Source of the DNA: Lichenicoccus roseus
Lineage (GTDB): Bacteria; Pseudomonadota; Alphaproteobacteria; Acetobacterales; Acetobacteraceae
Direction: 5' to 3'
Assembly (NCBI RefSeq): GCF_005844085.1
Contig: NZ_VCDI01000002.1
Span: 1 to 64,000 of the forward strand
DNA length: 64,000 nt
A program made the translations under genes and the position numbers. The notes beneath the pieces were generated by a model. The model had not been told where the DNA came from. It saw only the letters and a list, made by a program, of their open reading frames with translations, and ran no database searches. Shown piece after piece: positions 42,100-52,880 of the stretch (position 1 is the stretch's first letter; each line of letters starts with the position of its first letter).

Positions 42100-45000
42100 T
42101 CAGCGCTTCCACCAGCCGGTGCGGCGCTTCGCGGGTGCCTCGGTGGCGCCGACCAGGATCGGCTGCACCACATGCGCGGGACGCTCGGGCGCCTGCTCAG
42201 GCGCCGGCTCCGGGACCGGCGTGGGTTGCGGAGCGGCTGCGACCGGCTCCGGAGCCGGCGATGCCTCCTCGACCGGAGCGGACGGCTCGGCTGCCTCAGC
42301 CTGCCTGGTCTTGCCGGTCCGGGGCTTCGCGGCGCCGGTCGACTTGGCGGCCGCCCGCTTCCGGACCGGCTTTGCCACTGCTTCCGGCATGGCTTCCGGC
42401 ACGGCTTCGCCCTCCGCCGCGGCCTCGACGGGCGGCGCTGCCTTGGCGGCACGCTTGCGCTTCGGCTTCGCCGGAGGCGCCTCGGCCGCGACTTCAGGCT
42501 CGCTTGCCAGCGTCGGTTCCGGCTTGCCTGCAAGCGGGGGCTCCGGCTCCGCGGCGGCCGGGGCCTCGGGCTCGCCGGCGTGAGCAACCTCGGGCTCGAC
42601 AGGCTCGAGCGGGACTTCCAACGTCGGCTGGACCTCCACCGCCCTGGCTTGCTCCGGCTCCGGCCGCTGCGGCACAGGCTCGAAATCCTGCTCGATGACG
42701 TCGAAGATGTCGAAGCTGCCACCCCCGAACGGATCGGCCGGCGTCGGGCCGCTATAGGCCGGTGCCGCGTTCGTCTCGCCGCCACCCTGTTCCAGGGGCT
42801 TGCGGTTGCGGCCGCCGCGACGGCGACCCTTGCGCACGCCATCGAGGGCACCGTTCGATCCGGCATCCCCCGATGTGCCGGAGGCGACCGCCTCGTCCGG
42901 CTGCACCGCCGATGGGAGCGGAACGAATTCCGGCATCTCGCCCGCGATCACAGGCTGCTCGCCACCCTCGGCTGCCACACGCTCCTGCACCGGCGCCTCG
43001 CCGCTGCCCTGCGCCGCATCGCCGCCGGCATCGTCGCGTCGGCCACCGCGTCGGCTGCGACGGCGGCGCTTGCGCTTGCGCTCGCCGCCCTCGCCGGAAC
43101 CCTCGGACACCGGCCGTCCGCTGGGGGCGCCCGCCGCACGGTCCTCGACATCGTCGTCCTGCTCGTCGCCGGCATCGTCTGTCTCGCCGTCGAAGCTGGG
43201 CGCGGCTGACAGGTCCATGCCCTCGAAGTCGCGGCCCCGCACGGCCGGCACGGTCTCGAACTCCTCGGCGGCGCCATGCGCGATGATGCCGTTCGCCGGC
43301 AGCCTGCGCTCAGCCGCCACCTCGATCGCCGGGACCGGTGCCTGGGCCACCTGCGGACGCTTGCCCTCGATGCGCAGCGCCGGCGGGATCAGGCTGTCGT
43401 CGGCGGCGAAATTCACCACCATGCGATGCCGCTGCTCGATCTCGCTCAGCCAGACCCGCTTGTGGTTCAGGACATACAGCGCCACCGCGCTCGCCACGTT
43501 CACCACGATCTCGGCATGGCGCTGGCGGCCGCCCTCCTCCTCGATGGCTCGCAGCACATGCAGGGCGGCGCTGTCGGTGCCGCGCATGAAGCCGGAGCCG
43601 GCGCAGTGCGGGCACGGTACGAATGTGCTCTCCACCAGTGACGGACGCAGCCGCTGGCGCGACATCTCGAGCAGACCGAAATGGCTGATGGTGCCGACCT
43701 GGATGCGGGCGCGGTCGTTGCGCAGCGCGTCCTTCAGCCGGCGCTCGACCATGGCGTTGTGCTTGCGGCTCTCCATGTCGATGAAATCGACCACGATAAG
43801 CCCGGCGAGGTCGCGCAGGCGCAGCTGGCGGCCGAGCTCGTCGGCGGCCTCCAGGTTGGTGCGCAGCGCAGTCTCCTCGATGCCGCGCTCGCGCGTCGAA
43901 CGGCCCGAGTTTACGTCGATGGCGACCAGCGCCTCGGTCTGGTTGATCACCAGGTAGCCGCCGGACTTCAGCTGCACGGTCGGCTGCAGCATGGCGTCGA
44001 GGTGATGCTCGACCTGGTAGTGCGAGAACAGCGGCTGGCCGTGGTCGCGCCAGAGGTTGACCTTCTGCGCGTTGGCCGGCATCAGCATGCGCATGAACTC
44101 GCGCGCGGCCCGCCAGCCCTGCTCGCCGTCGACCGCGATTTCCTCGACGTCACGGGTGTAGACATCGCGTATCGCCCGCTTGATCAGGCTGGCTTCCTCG
44201 TAGATCAGCGCCGGCGCCACCGAGCGCATGGTGGTCTCGCGGATGTCGTCCCACAGCCGCAGCAGGTACTCGCAGTCGCGCTTGATCTCCGGCCTCGGCC
44301 GCTGGGCCCCGGCGGTGCGTACGATCATCGCCATGCCGCGTGGGATCTCGAGCTCGCTGGTGATCTCCTTGAGCCGCTTGCGGTCGGCCGCCGAGGTGAT
44401 CTTGCGCGACACCCCGCCGCCGCGCAGCGAGTTCGGCATCAGCACGCAGAAGCGTCCGGCGAGCGAGATATAGGTGGTGAGTGCGGCGCCCTTGTTGCCG
44501 CGCTCCTCCTTGACGACCTGGATCAGCAGGATCTGCCGGCGGCGGATGACCTCCTGGATCTTGTACTGGCGCAGGAACCGTGCTGCCTGACGGGAGGTGC
44601 GGTTGTCGTCGCTGCCTTCCTCCTCGCCACCCATGGACTCGGGAGCCGGCTCATCGGGACGCTGGGCAGCGGCCTCGCGCTGGCTCTGGTCGGCGCCGTT
44701 GCTCTCTGCGGCGTGGCCCGCCTCCGCCGCATCGTAGCCGTTGCCTTCACCGGAGACCGCCTCGTCCTGGCGCTCCAGCGGAGCGGCGTCGGTCCCGGTG
44801 TGATCCGACGCCGGGCTGTCGTGGAACGGGTCGACCGATGCCGCGGCTTCGTGCGAGGGGGCAGGCCCGTGGCCGGCCTCGTCCGGTGTGCCCTCGCGAG
44901 CCTCCTCACGGGCTTCCTCGGCGCGGGCCTCCTCTTCCTGCAAGGCCAGCAGGCGTTCGCGATCGGCGACCGGGATCTGGTAGTAGTCGGGGTGGATCTC

Positions 45001-45216
45001 GCTGAAGGCGAGGAAGCCGTGGCGGTTGCCGCCATACTCGACGAACGCCGCCTGCAGGCTCGGTTCGACCCGGATGACCTTGGCGAGGTAGATGTTGCCC
45101 TTGAGCTGCTTCTTCGCGGATGTCTCGACGTCGTAATCTTCGAGGCGGTTACCGTCCAGCACGACCACGCGGGTTTCTTCCGCGTGGGTCGTGTCGATCA
45201 GCATGCGTTTGGTCAT
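42100..45216 (-). CDS. rne: Ribonuclease E/G
   Basis: A 1038-residue endoribonuclease that scaffolds the RNA degradosome and processes rRNA and tRNA precursors. The S1 domain (residues 37-260) is split by an acidic insertion of about 120 residues (91-210), a feature I recall from alphaproteobacterial RNase E. The DNase-I-like subdomain has the magnesium ligands Asp434 (VAIDVNSG) and Asp477 (IVVDFIDM). The zinc link is C535-P-H-C538. Residues 610-1038 are disordered, with an arginine-rich patch (ERKRKRRRRSRRGG) for RNA binding, Ala/Glu/Pro repeats and a terminal RRTGWWKR that may recruit a partner. The ATG at 45216 begins the conserved MTKRMLIDTTH. Confidence 0.96.
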   Translation of the reverse strand: MTKRMLIDTTHAEETRVVVLDGNRLEDYDVETSAKKQLKGNIYLAKVIRVEPSLQAAFVEYGGNRHGFLAFSEIHPDYYQIPVADRERLLALQEEEARAEEAREEAREGTPDEAGHGPAPSHEAAASVDPFHDSPASDHTGTDAAPLERQDEAVSGEGNGYDAAEAGHAAESNGADQSQREAAAQRPDEPAPESMGGEEEGSDDNRTSRQAARFLRQYKIQEVIRRRQILLIQVVKEERGNKGAALTTYISLAGRFCVLMPNSLRGGGVSRKITSAADRKRLKEITSELEIPRGMAMIVRTAGAQRPRPEIKRDCEYLLRLWDDIRETTMRSVAPALIYEEASLIKRAIRDVYTRDVEEIAVDGEQGWRAAREFMRMLMPANAQKVNLWRDHGQPLFSHYQVEHHLDAMLQPTVQLKSGGYLVINQTEALVAIDVNSGRSTRERGIEETALRTNLEAADELGRQLRLRDLAGLIVVDFIDMESRKHNAMVERRLKDALRNDRARIQVGTISHFGLLEMSRQRLRPSLVESTFVPCPHCAGSGFMRGTDSAALHVLRAIEEEGGRQRHAEIVVNVASAVALYVLNHKRVWLSEIEQRHRMVVNFAADDSLIPPALRIEGKRPQVAQAPVPAIEVAAERRLPANGIIAHGAAEEFETVPAVRGRDFEGMDLSAAPSFDGETDDAGDEQDDDVEDRAAGAPSGRPVSEGSGEGGERKRKRRRRSRRGGRRDDAGGDAAQGSGEAPVQERVAAEGGEQPVIAGEMPEFVPLPSAVQPDEAVASGTSGDAGSNGALDGVRKGRRRGGRNRKPLEQGGGETNAAPAYSGPTPADPFGGGSFDIFDVIEQDFEPVPQRPEPEQARAVEVQPTLEVPLEPVEPEVAHAGEPEAPAAAEPEPPLAGKPEPTLASEPEVAAEAPPAKPKRKRAAKAAPPVEAAAEGEAVPEAMPEAVAKPVRKRAAAKSTGAAKPRTGKTRQAEAAEPSAPVEEASPAPEPVAAAPQPTPVPEPAPEQAPERPAHVVQPILVGATEAPAKRRTGWWKR

Positions 45217-45709
45217 TGAGAAATGGACTCCGGTGCGCCGCACCAGCGCCTCTGCCGGGACAGGGCCGGGCGAGGCCGCGCGACGCGGCAGAATGTTGGG
45301 TGGGAACGGGATGACCGGCATCGGACCAGCGAACATGCCATGCCGGCAGCGGAGCGCGACGCGGACGGATCGTCCACGCTTGCGTCTGCTGATGGGCCAG
45401 GTGGCGGTATCCGGTGGGCATGCGGGTCCTGTGCGGAAGGCGGCACGGACCGGCAGGATGCGGGCCGCAACGCCCGGTTGAGCGTCTCTTGCCGTTCTGC
45501 GCCGCTCCGGTCATCTGGGAGGTTCGCAGGACGCGGCAGCAGCCGCATCTTGCCGCCAGCCGGACCATTCCCTTCGGGAAGACGGCGGGCGCTGCGTTGG
45601 GGCCAGCATGCCAGGCAACGCGCGAGGCGTTGCCACATGTCGATACTGTGACGCAAAGCCTGGTCCGGCGCAAGCGGCGCCTGGGTGGGGTCGAACCGGC
45701 TTCGAAATG
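45217..45709. other. Long rne 5' leader and divergent intergenic region
   Basis: The 540 bp between rne and the amidase gene carry no supported gene. A hairpin (GCCGCG-cga-CGCGGC, 45275-45289) lies about 60 bases upstream of the rne ATG and could sit in its 5' untranslated region. Long leaders are known for autoregulated rne in enterobacteria, but nothing here shows the same mechanism. Confidence 0.4.
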
Positions 45710-45739
45710 CTGTCAACCGCTTCGCCGTCAGGGCATAAT
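45710..45739 (+). promoter_or_regulatory. Putative sigma-70 promoter for the amidase gene
   Basis: CTGTCA (45710-45715) and CATAAT (45734-45739) are separated by 18 bases, with four and five of six matches to the -35 and -10 consensus. The start site would fall about ten bases before the ATG at 45757, giving a very short leader. Confidence 0.4.
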
Positions 45740-45756
45740 GCTGCAAGGTCAGGCCA

Positions 45757-46686
45757 ATGGAGCAGGTCGTGTCGGAAAAACCAGCCATCCGGAGCGGCGC
45801 CGTCAACATCCGCGACCGCCTGCGGCGCCGGGAGTTCGGCCTTGCGGTCGCGGGCGCGCTGGCGCTGCCGGGATCGGCTCAGGCCGATCCGGCTCATACG
45901 TATCACGCCACCCATGCCCGGCTGCGGCACCGGCTCGCCGCGCCTCCGGTTGCGCGCAACGCGCTTCCCCAGAAGCCGCTGGTGATGCTGGATCCGGGCC
46001 ACGGCGGCAAGGATCCCGGGGCCATCGGGGTGTCCGGCACCTACGAGAAACATATCGCGGTGGCCGCCGCCGAGGAACTGCGCCGGCAACTGCTCGCCAC
46101 CGGGCGCTACCGGGTGGCGCTGTCGCGCGACACCGACATCTTCATCCCGCTCGAGGACCGGGTGGCGATCGCGCAGGGCCGGCAGGCGGCGCTGTTCGTC
46201 TCCATGCATGCCGATGCGCTGCACGATCCCGGCGTCCGCGGCGCCAGCGTCTACACCCTGTCGGAGAACGCGTCGGACGCGCAGACCGCCGCGCTGGCCC
46301 GCACCGAGAACAGTGCCGACCGCTATGCCGGCCCGCATGTGCAGGCGGTGTCGCCGGAGGTGCAGCGCATCCTCGCCAGCCTGGTGCGCCAGGAGACCCG
46401 GGTCGGATCGGCGCGGATGGCGCGTAGCGTGGTGGCGGCATTCCGGCCGCGCATCGGGCTGCTGAGCAATCCGGACCGGCATGCCGCCTTCGTGGTGCTG
46501 AAGGCGGCCGACATCCCCAGCGTGCTCGTCGAGATGGGGTTCATGTCGAACCGCATGGACGAGACAGCGCTCCGCCAGGCGGGCCACCGGGCGATGGTGG
46601 CAGCCGCGATGGCTTCTGCCATCGACGGCTACTTCGCGCAGGCCGGCTTCACCCGCCTGAGCGGCGAGGCGGGGCTACCCGGCTGA
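45757..46686 (+). CDS. N-acetylmuramoyl-L-alanine amidase
   Basis: A 309-residue zinc amidase of the Amidase_3 (AmiABC) type that cuts the muramic acid-alanine bond during cell separation. Zinc ligands His82 (LDPGHGGKD), Glu97 (TYEKH) and His151 (VSMHADA) are present, with a catalytic Glu in VLVEMGFMSN. The N-terminus RLRRREFGLAVAGALALPGSAQA looks like a twin-arginine signal, so export may be by Tat, as for E. coli AmiA and AmiC. The AMIN targeting domain common in AmiC homologues is missing, making this a short form. It is divergent from rne and converges with a lipoprotein gene 7 bp away. Confidence 0.92.
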   Translation: MEQVVSEKPAIRSGAVNIRDRLRRREFGLAVAGALALPGSAQADPAHTYHATHARLRHRLAAPPVARNALPQKPLVMLDPGHGGKDPGAIGVSGTYEKHIAVAAAEELRRQLLATGRYRVALSRDTDIFIPLEDRVAIAQGRQAALFVSMHADALHDPGVRGASVYTLSENASDAQTAALARTENSADRYAGPHVQAVSPEVQRILASLVRQETRVGSARMARSVVAAFRPRIGLLSNPDRHAAFVVLKAADIPSVLVEMGFMSNRMDETALRQAGHRAMVAAAMASAIDGYFAQAGFTRLSGEAGLPG

Positions 46687-46693
46687 GGTCGAT

Positions 46694-47272
46694 CTACCAG
46701 CCGCCATGATAGCCGTATCCCCAGCCGCCGCCGTAGTAGGGCCCATAGGCATACGGCGGCGGCGGGTACGCGTATACCGGAGGTGCCGCGACCACCACAG
46801 GCGCCGGCGGCGGTGCGTATGCGACCTGCGGCGCCTCGACCTGCTCGCCGGACGCGATCATGCACTGGGCATAGACGCGGTCGTAGTTGCCCTGCAGCGC
46901 GTTTGCCGACTCGGCGGCGTTTCCGGCACCCACCGACGAGCCGACCAGCAGGCCGCCGCCGGCACCGGCCGCGGCACCGAGGCCAGGGTTGCCGGCGGCG
47001 GCGCCGAGCAGCGCGCCGATGCCGGCACCGACCACGGTGCCGACGGCAGCGCTGCCGACGCCGCTGCTGTTGGCGCCCTGCTGAGGGGTGACGCCGTTGT
47101 TGGCAGCTGCCGCATCCTGCCGGCAGCGGCCATCATCGATGCGGTAGGCATCGTAGGTCTTGCCCTTGCCGGGGGTCGTCATGACCGTGGGGCCAGGCGG
47201 GGGCGCCACCGTACAGGCGCCCAAAGCCGCCGTGACGGCGAGGGGAGGCAGCAGGCGCAGGACCGAATGCAT
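46694..47272 (-). CDS. Glycine-zipper lipoprotein
   Basis: A 192-residue putative lipoprotein. The signal peptide ends in AALGAC (Cys20). After a short region with two cysteines (GRCRQD, AQCMIA) comes a glycine-zipper membrane segment (about 70-120, AAVGTVVGAGIGALLGAAAG). The tail is rich in proline, tyrosine and glycine (YPPPPYAYGPYYGGG). It resembles the YMGG-like glycine-zipper family, often found in the outer membrane of alphaproteobacteria. The function is unknown. It is convergent with the amidase gene. Confidence 0.75.
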   Translation of the reverse strand: MHSVLRLLPPLAVTAALGACTVAPPPGPTVMTTPGKGKTYDAYRIDDGRCRQDAAAANNGVTPQQGANSSGVGSAAVGTVVGAGIGALLGAAAGNPGLGAAAGAGGGLLVGSSVGAGNAAESANALQGNYDRVYAQCMIASGEQVEAPQVAYAPPPAPVVVAAPPVYAYPPPPYAYGPYYGGGWGYGYHGGW

Positions 47273-47366
47273 CGAACCACTCCATCAGAACCGGGACCGA
47301 ACCATCGCGTAGATATGTCACGGCCCTCCGGTTTGCACGGGCGGACGACAATGATAAAGTGTCGGA

Positions 47367-47486
47367 ATGTCTCCGATGTTTGCGGGCCACCCTGCGGGCC
47401 TGCTGATCACCTCCAGGCCGTATCCTGCATCCTCCGATGCAGCCCTTCCGCTTGGCCGCGGACTGCTTCGACTTATCCGCCCCTGA
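47367..47486 (+). promoter_or_regulatory. Possible leucine-rich leader peptide upstream of leuA
   Basis: A 39-codon frame starting ATG TCT CCG ATG ends in GLLRLIRP. Seven of its codons are Leu, four of them CTT, which is rare in this GC-rich DNA, and three Leu codons cluster at 47463-47474 just before the stop. An AT-rich stretch (AATGATAAAG, 47350-47359) ahead of it could hold a -10. Ribosome stalling at these codons would be the logic of attenuation of leuA. The coding claim is inferential. Confidence 0.35.
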
Positions 47487-47521
47487 GCGCCACCGCCGTC
47501 CTGCACGGCTGAGCCCAGGGG
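47480..47521 (+). terminator. Possible attenuator hairpin before leuA
   Basis: CCCCTG (47480-47485) pairs perfectly with CAGGGG (47516-47521), enclosing a second hairpin GCCGT-CCTGC-ACGGC (47495-47509). The outer left arm overlaps the stop codon of the putative leader peptide at 47484-47486. There is no T-run directly after it, so an intrinsic terminator form is not obvious. Confidence 0.35.
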
Positions 47522-47619
47522 ACATCTTCGCGGGTCCGCCGCCCGCCTCTCGAAGCACTTCACCACGCGCCGCGCGCTCGCGTTCCGCCTGATCGGCGGC
47601 GTGACCAGGGATCTCCTCC

Positions 47620-49194
<1,575 letters not shown>

Positions 49195-49202
49195 TACGAT
49201 CG

Positions 49203-49224
49203 ACCGGGGCCGCAGGGCCCCGGT
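49203..49224. terminator. Bidirectional terminator between leuA and lipoprotein gene
   Basis: A 9-bp perfect stem (ACCGGGGCC/GGCCCCGGT) with a GCAG loop lies in the 36-bp gap between convergent stops. T-runs are short on both sides, but position and stability support a two-way terminator. Confidence 0.65.
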
Positions 49225-49230
49225 TCGGCG

Positions 49231-49572
49231 TCAGTAGTTATAATAGCCCGGGCTCTGGCTGTAGTAGCCGGGGCCCTGGTTGTAGTAGCCCGGCGGCGGC
49301 GGTGGCGCGCGTTGCGGCGTGGTAGCGGCGCCACCGGCCGCACCCAGGGCGCCACCGGCCAGCGCTCCGATCGCGGCACCCCGGCCACCGCCGGCGATCC
49401 CGCCCAGCAACGCACCACCGCCGGCCCCGAGCAGGCCGCCACCTACGGCGCGCTGACCCGGATCGTACGGGTCGGTGCAGCCGCCCAGCGCCAGCGCCGC
49501 GGACAGGCCGGCAACCGCCAATACCGGTCGCCAGCCCCGGCGCAGCACCAGACCGGGCGCCGGGGCGGCCAT
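49231..49572 (-). CDS. Glycine-zipper lipoprotein, second of a tandem pair
   Basis: A 113-residue putative lipoprotein: signal peptide ending LALGGC, then TDPYDPGQRAVGGGLLGAG, a glycine-zipper segment to about residue 85, and a Tyr/Pro/Gly tail (GYYNQGPGYYSQSPGYYNY). The DPY.PGQRAVGGGLLGAG block is nearly identical in the upstream neighbour, so the two are paralogues from tandem duplication. The ATG overlaps the TGA of that neighbour by four bases. The function is unknown; an outer-membrane or envelope role is inferred from the lipobox. Confidence 0.75.
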   Translation of the reverse strand: MAAPAPGLVLRRGWRPVLAVAGLSAALALGGCTDPYDPGQRAVGGGLLGAGGGALLGGIAGGGRGAAIGALAGGALGAAGGAATTPQRAPPPPPGYYNQGPGYYSQSPGYYNY

Positions 49573-49805
49573 CAATAGCCCCTCCGGTCCGGCGTCGTCG
49601 CAGCGCCGCCTACCGCGCCGACGGCGCCGCCGATCAGCGCTCCGGTACCCGCATTGCCGCCGGCGATCCCGGCGACGCCCGCGCCCGCACCGGCGCCCAG
49701 CAGACCGCCACCGACCGCACGCTGGCCCGGGCTGTAAGGGTCGCAGGCCGCCAGGCCAAGGGTCAGGCCGGCCCCGGCGGCAAGCAACATCACCGTACGC
49801 AACAT
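49572..49805 (-). CDS. Glycine-zipper lipoprotein, first of a tandem pair
   Basis: A 77-residue putative lipoprotein: signal peptide ending LGLAAC, then DPYSPGQRAVGGGLLGAG and a glycine-zipper helix (GIAGGNAGTGALIGGAVGAVGG). It closes with AATTPDRRGY, matching AATTPQR in its paralogue but lacking the Tyr-rich tail. GGAG lies eight bases before the ATG. It is divergent from mreB and translationally coupled to the longer paralogue downstream. Function unknown. Confidence 0.75.
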   Translation of the reverse strand: MLRTVMLLAAGAGLTLGLAACDPYSPGQRAVGGGLLGAGAGAGVAGIAGGNAGTGALIGGAVGAVGGAATTPDRRGY

Positions 49806-50045
49806 GGAACGAACTCCCGCACATCGCCGGCACGGACAGCACCGCGCCGGTCTTCTGCTATAGACATTTCGCGAGCCGCCCGGTTCCCGCCGCCGCGTTG
49901 CCCAACCTGTGGATGGGCTGTGCAACACGCATGACGGGCAATCGGCACCTGCCGTCCAGAGCATGCTTGCTCCATCGAGGCCTGATCGCTAAGCGGGTCG
50001 AGACACGGCTTTCGTCTCGCCGGCGGAAGGATCTTGGCTGGGTGA

Positions 50046-51134
<1,089 letters not shown>

Positions 51135-51184
51135 CCCCGACGGGCTAGGATGCGCGACCCTCACTGCGTCGGCGGGAGCCTTCG

Positions 51185-52186
51185 ATGATCCGCCTTTCCA
51201 TCCAGACCCGGCAGGCGCTGTCACGCACCACCCTGCCGGCCCTGGTCGTCATCTCCATTGCGCTGATGCTGCTGGGCCAGGCCGATCGCCGCCTCGCCGA
51301 CCAGGCGCGCGCGTCGGTTTCCGATGCGCTGGCGCCGGCCTACGCGATGCTGCGCACGCCGGTCGTGGGGCTGCGTAGCGGGCTCGACGAGGGTCTCGGC
51401 CTGTTCGACCTGGCACGCGAGAACCACCGCCTGCGCGCCGACAACCAGCGCCTGCTGCAATGGCGCGCGGTGGCGCTGGCGGCGCTCGCCGAGAATGCGG
51501 CGCTGAAGGCGAACCTGCACTGGCTGCCCGATCCGGCGGCGCATGTCGTGGTGGCCCGCGCCGTCGCCGAGACCGGTGGCCTGTATGCGCGCGCCTTCCT
51601 GGTCAACGCCGGCAGCCGGCAGGGCCTGCACAAGGGCGAGGTGGTGATGGACGCGCAGGGCCTGGTCGGCCGCATCACCGAGACCGGCCCTGGCTCGGCG
51701 CGCGTGCTGCTGGTTACCGATCTGGCAAGCCGCGTCCCGGTGATGCTGGAAGCGTCGCACGCGAGCGCGATGCTGGCCGGCACCAACCGGCAGACCCCGC
51801 GGCTGCTCTACTATCCCGACGACGTCCATCCCGAGGAAGGCGAGCGGGTGCTGACCAGCAGCGAGGCCGGCGCCTTCCCCGCCGGGCTGCCGGTCGGCAT
51901 CGTGCACTATCGCGGTCCGGGCGATCCGGTGGTGCTGCCGGCGGCGGACCTGGCCCGCCTCGATCTCGTGCGGATCATTGATTTTGGCCTGGCCGGCATC
52001 GTGCCGCCGGACGCCCCGGGGCACGTCGCGCCCGGCCATCTGGCGTCCCGACCGGTGCTGCCACGCGCGACAGGCATGCCGAGCAAGCCGGCGGCCGGGT
52101 TGCTGCCGGTTGGACCGGGAGCTGGGATCGGCCAGGGCGCCGCATCCGGATCCGCAGGACAGCCGGTGGCGATCGGACGTGGATGA
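51185..52186 (+). CDS. mreC: Rod-shape determining protein MreC
   Basis: A 333-residue bitopic protein that links MreB to PBP2 in the periplasm. One N-terminal helix (about 17-31) is followed by a coiled coil (about 70-100, ENHRLRADNQRLLQW) and the beta-rich MreC core, with AFLVNAGSRQGLHKGEVVMDAQGLVGRI as the signature. The C-terminal 60 residues (from about 270) are Pro/Gly/Ala-rich and probably disordered. GGGAG precedes the ATG. It ends just before mreD, and the operon order is canonical up to this point. Confidence 0.93.
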   Translation: MIRLSIQTRQALSRTTLPALVVISIALMLLGQADRRLADQARASVSDALAPAYAMLRTPVVGLRSGLDEGLGLFDLARENHRLRADNQRLLQWRAVALAALAENAALKANLHWLPDPAAHVVVARAVAETGGLYARAFLVNAGSRQGLHKGEVVMDAQGLVGRITETGPGSARVLLVTDLASRVPVMLEASHASAMLAGTNRQTPRLLYYPDDVHPEEGERVLTSSEAGAFPAGLPVGIVHYRGPGDPVVLPAADLARLDLVRIIDFGLAGIVPPDAPGHVAPGHLASRPVLPRATGMPSKPAAGLLPVGPGAGIGQGAASGSAGQPVAIGRG

Positions 52187-52198
52187 ACCGCCGCGACG

Positions 52199-52861
52199 AT
52201 GGCGGAGCCCGACGCTGGCAGGACGGGCCGCCCAGGGCCGCAAAGGTCAGGGCCGCAAAGGTCCGGGCCGCAAAGCTTGGGGCCGCAAAGCTCCGGGCCA
52301 CGAAGCTCCGGGCCGCATGGCAGGAGGGGGCGCGGCGGGACCGGACCCGGCATGGCCCGCCTGCTCGATGCCTCGGCGCGCCGTGCGGTTCCGCTGGCGG
52401 TCGCCACCCTCGCGCTGCTGCTGCTGAACACCCCGGCCGGGCTTCCCGGACAGGCCGAGATGCAGCCGGGCTTCCTGCTCGCCTGCGTGTTCTTCTGGTC
52501 GGTATTCCGCCCTGCCTCGATGCCCGCGGTGCCGGTGTTCCTGCTCGGCGTGCTGTCCGACCTGCTCGGCAGCCAGCCGGTCGGGGTCTCCGCGATCATG
52601 CTGCTGCTGGCGCTCGGCTGTGGCCGAACCTGGCGCGGACGGCTGGCCCGGCTGGGCTTCATCCCGATGTGGCTGGTGTTCGCCGCGGTCGCCGCGGCGT
52701 CGCTGGCGCTGGGATGGCTGCTGGTCTCCGCGCTCCGGCTGCAGCCGATGCCGCTGCTGGCGCCGGTGTTCGCCTGGGTGCTGGCGCTCGGCCTGTATCC
52801 GCTGCTCTCCGCCGTGCTGACCTGGCAGCACCGGACCATCGCCGATCCCGACCGCGCCTAG
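52199..52861 (+). CDS. mreD: Rod-shape determining protein MreD
   Basis: An inner-membrane protein of the elongasome with about five to six helices. The conserved part starts at Met52 (MARLLDASARRAVPL); EMQPGFLLACVFFWSVFRP and FLLGVLSDLLGSQPVGVSA are MreD-like. In this 220-residue reading the first 50 residues are a Gly-Pro-Gln-Arg-Ser pentapeptide repeat encoded by a 15-bp minisatellite. Translation could instead start at the ATG at 52352, giving 169 residues, closer to the family norm. Neither start has a strong ribosome site. Another ATG overlapping the mreC stop (52183) leads into the wrong frame. Confidence 0.85.
   Translation: MAEPDAGRTGRPGPQRSGPQRSGPQSLGPQSSGPRSSGPHGRRGRGGTGPGMARLLDASARRAVPLAVATLALLLLNTPAGLPGQAEMQPGFLLACVFFWSVFRPASMPAVPVFLLGVLSDLLGSQPVGVSAIMLLLALGCGRTWRGRLARLGFIPMWLVFAAVAAASLALGWLLVSALRLQPMPLLAPVFAWVLALGLYPLLSAVLTWQHRTIADPDRA
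52235..52324. repeat. 15-bp minisatellite at the 5' end of mreD
   Basis: Six tandem units of 15 bp with consensus GGGCCGCAAAGSTCC; units 1-5 differ from one another at one to four positions, and unit 6 is degenerate. In the mreD frame each unit encodes Gly-Pro-Gln-Arg/Ser-Ser. Because the unit is a multiple of three, copy-number change would keep the frame. Confidence 0.85.
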
Positions 52862-52880
52862 ACGCCGGCCGGGGGCAGCC

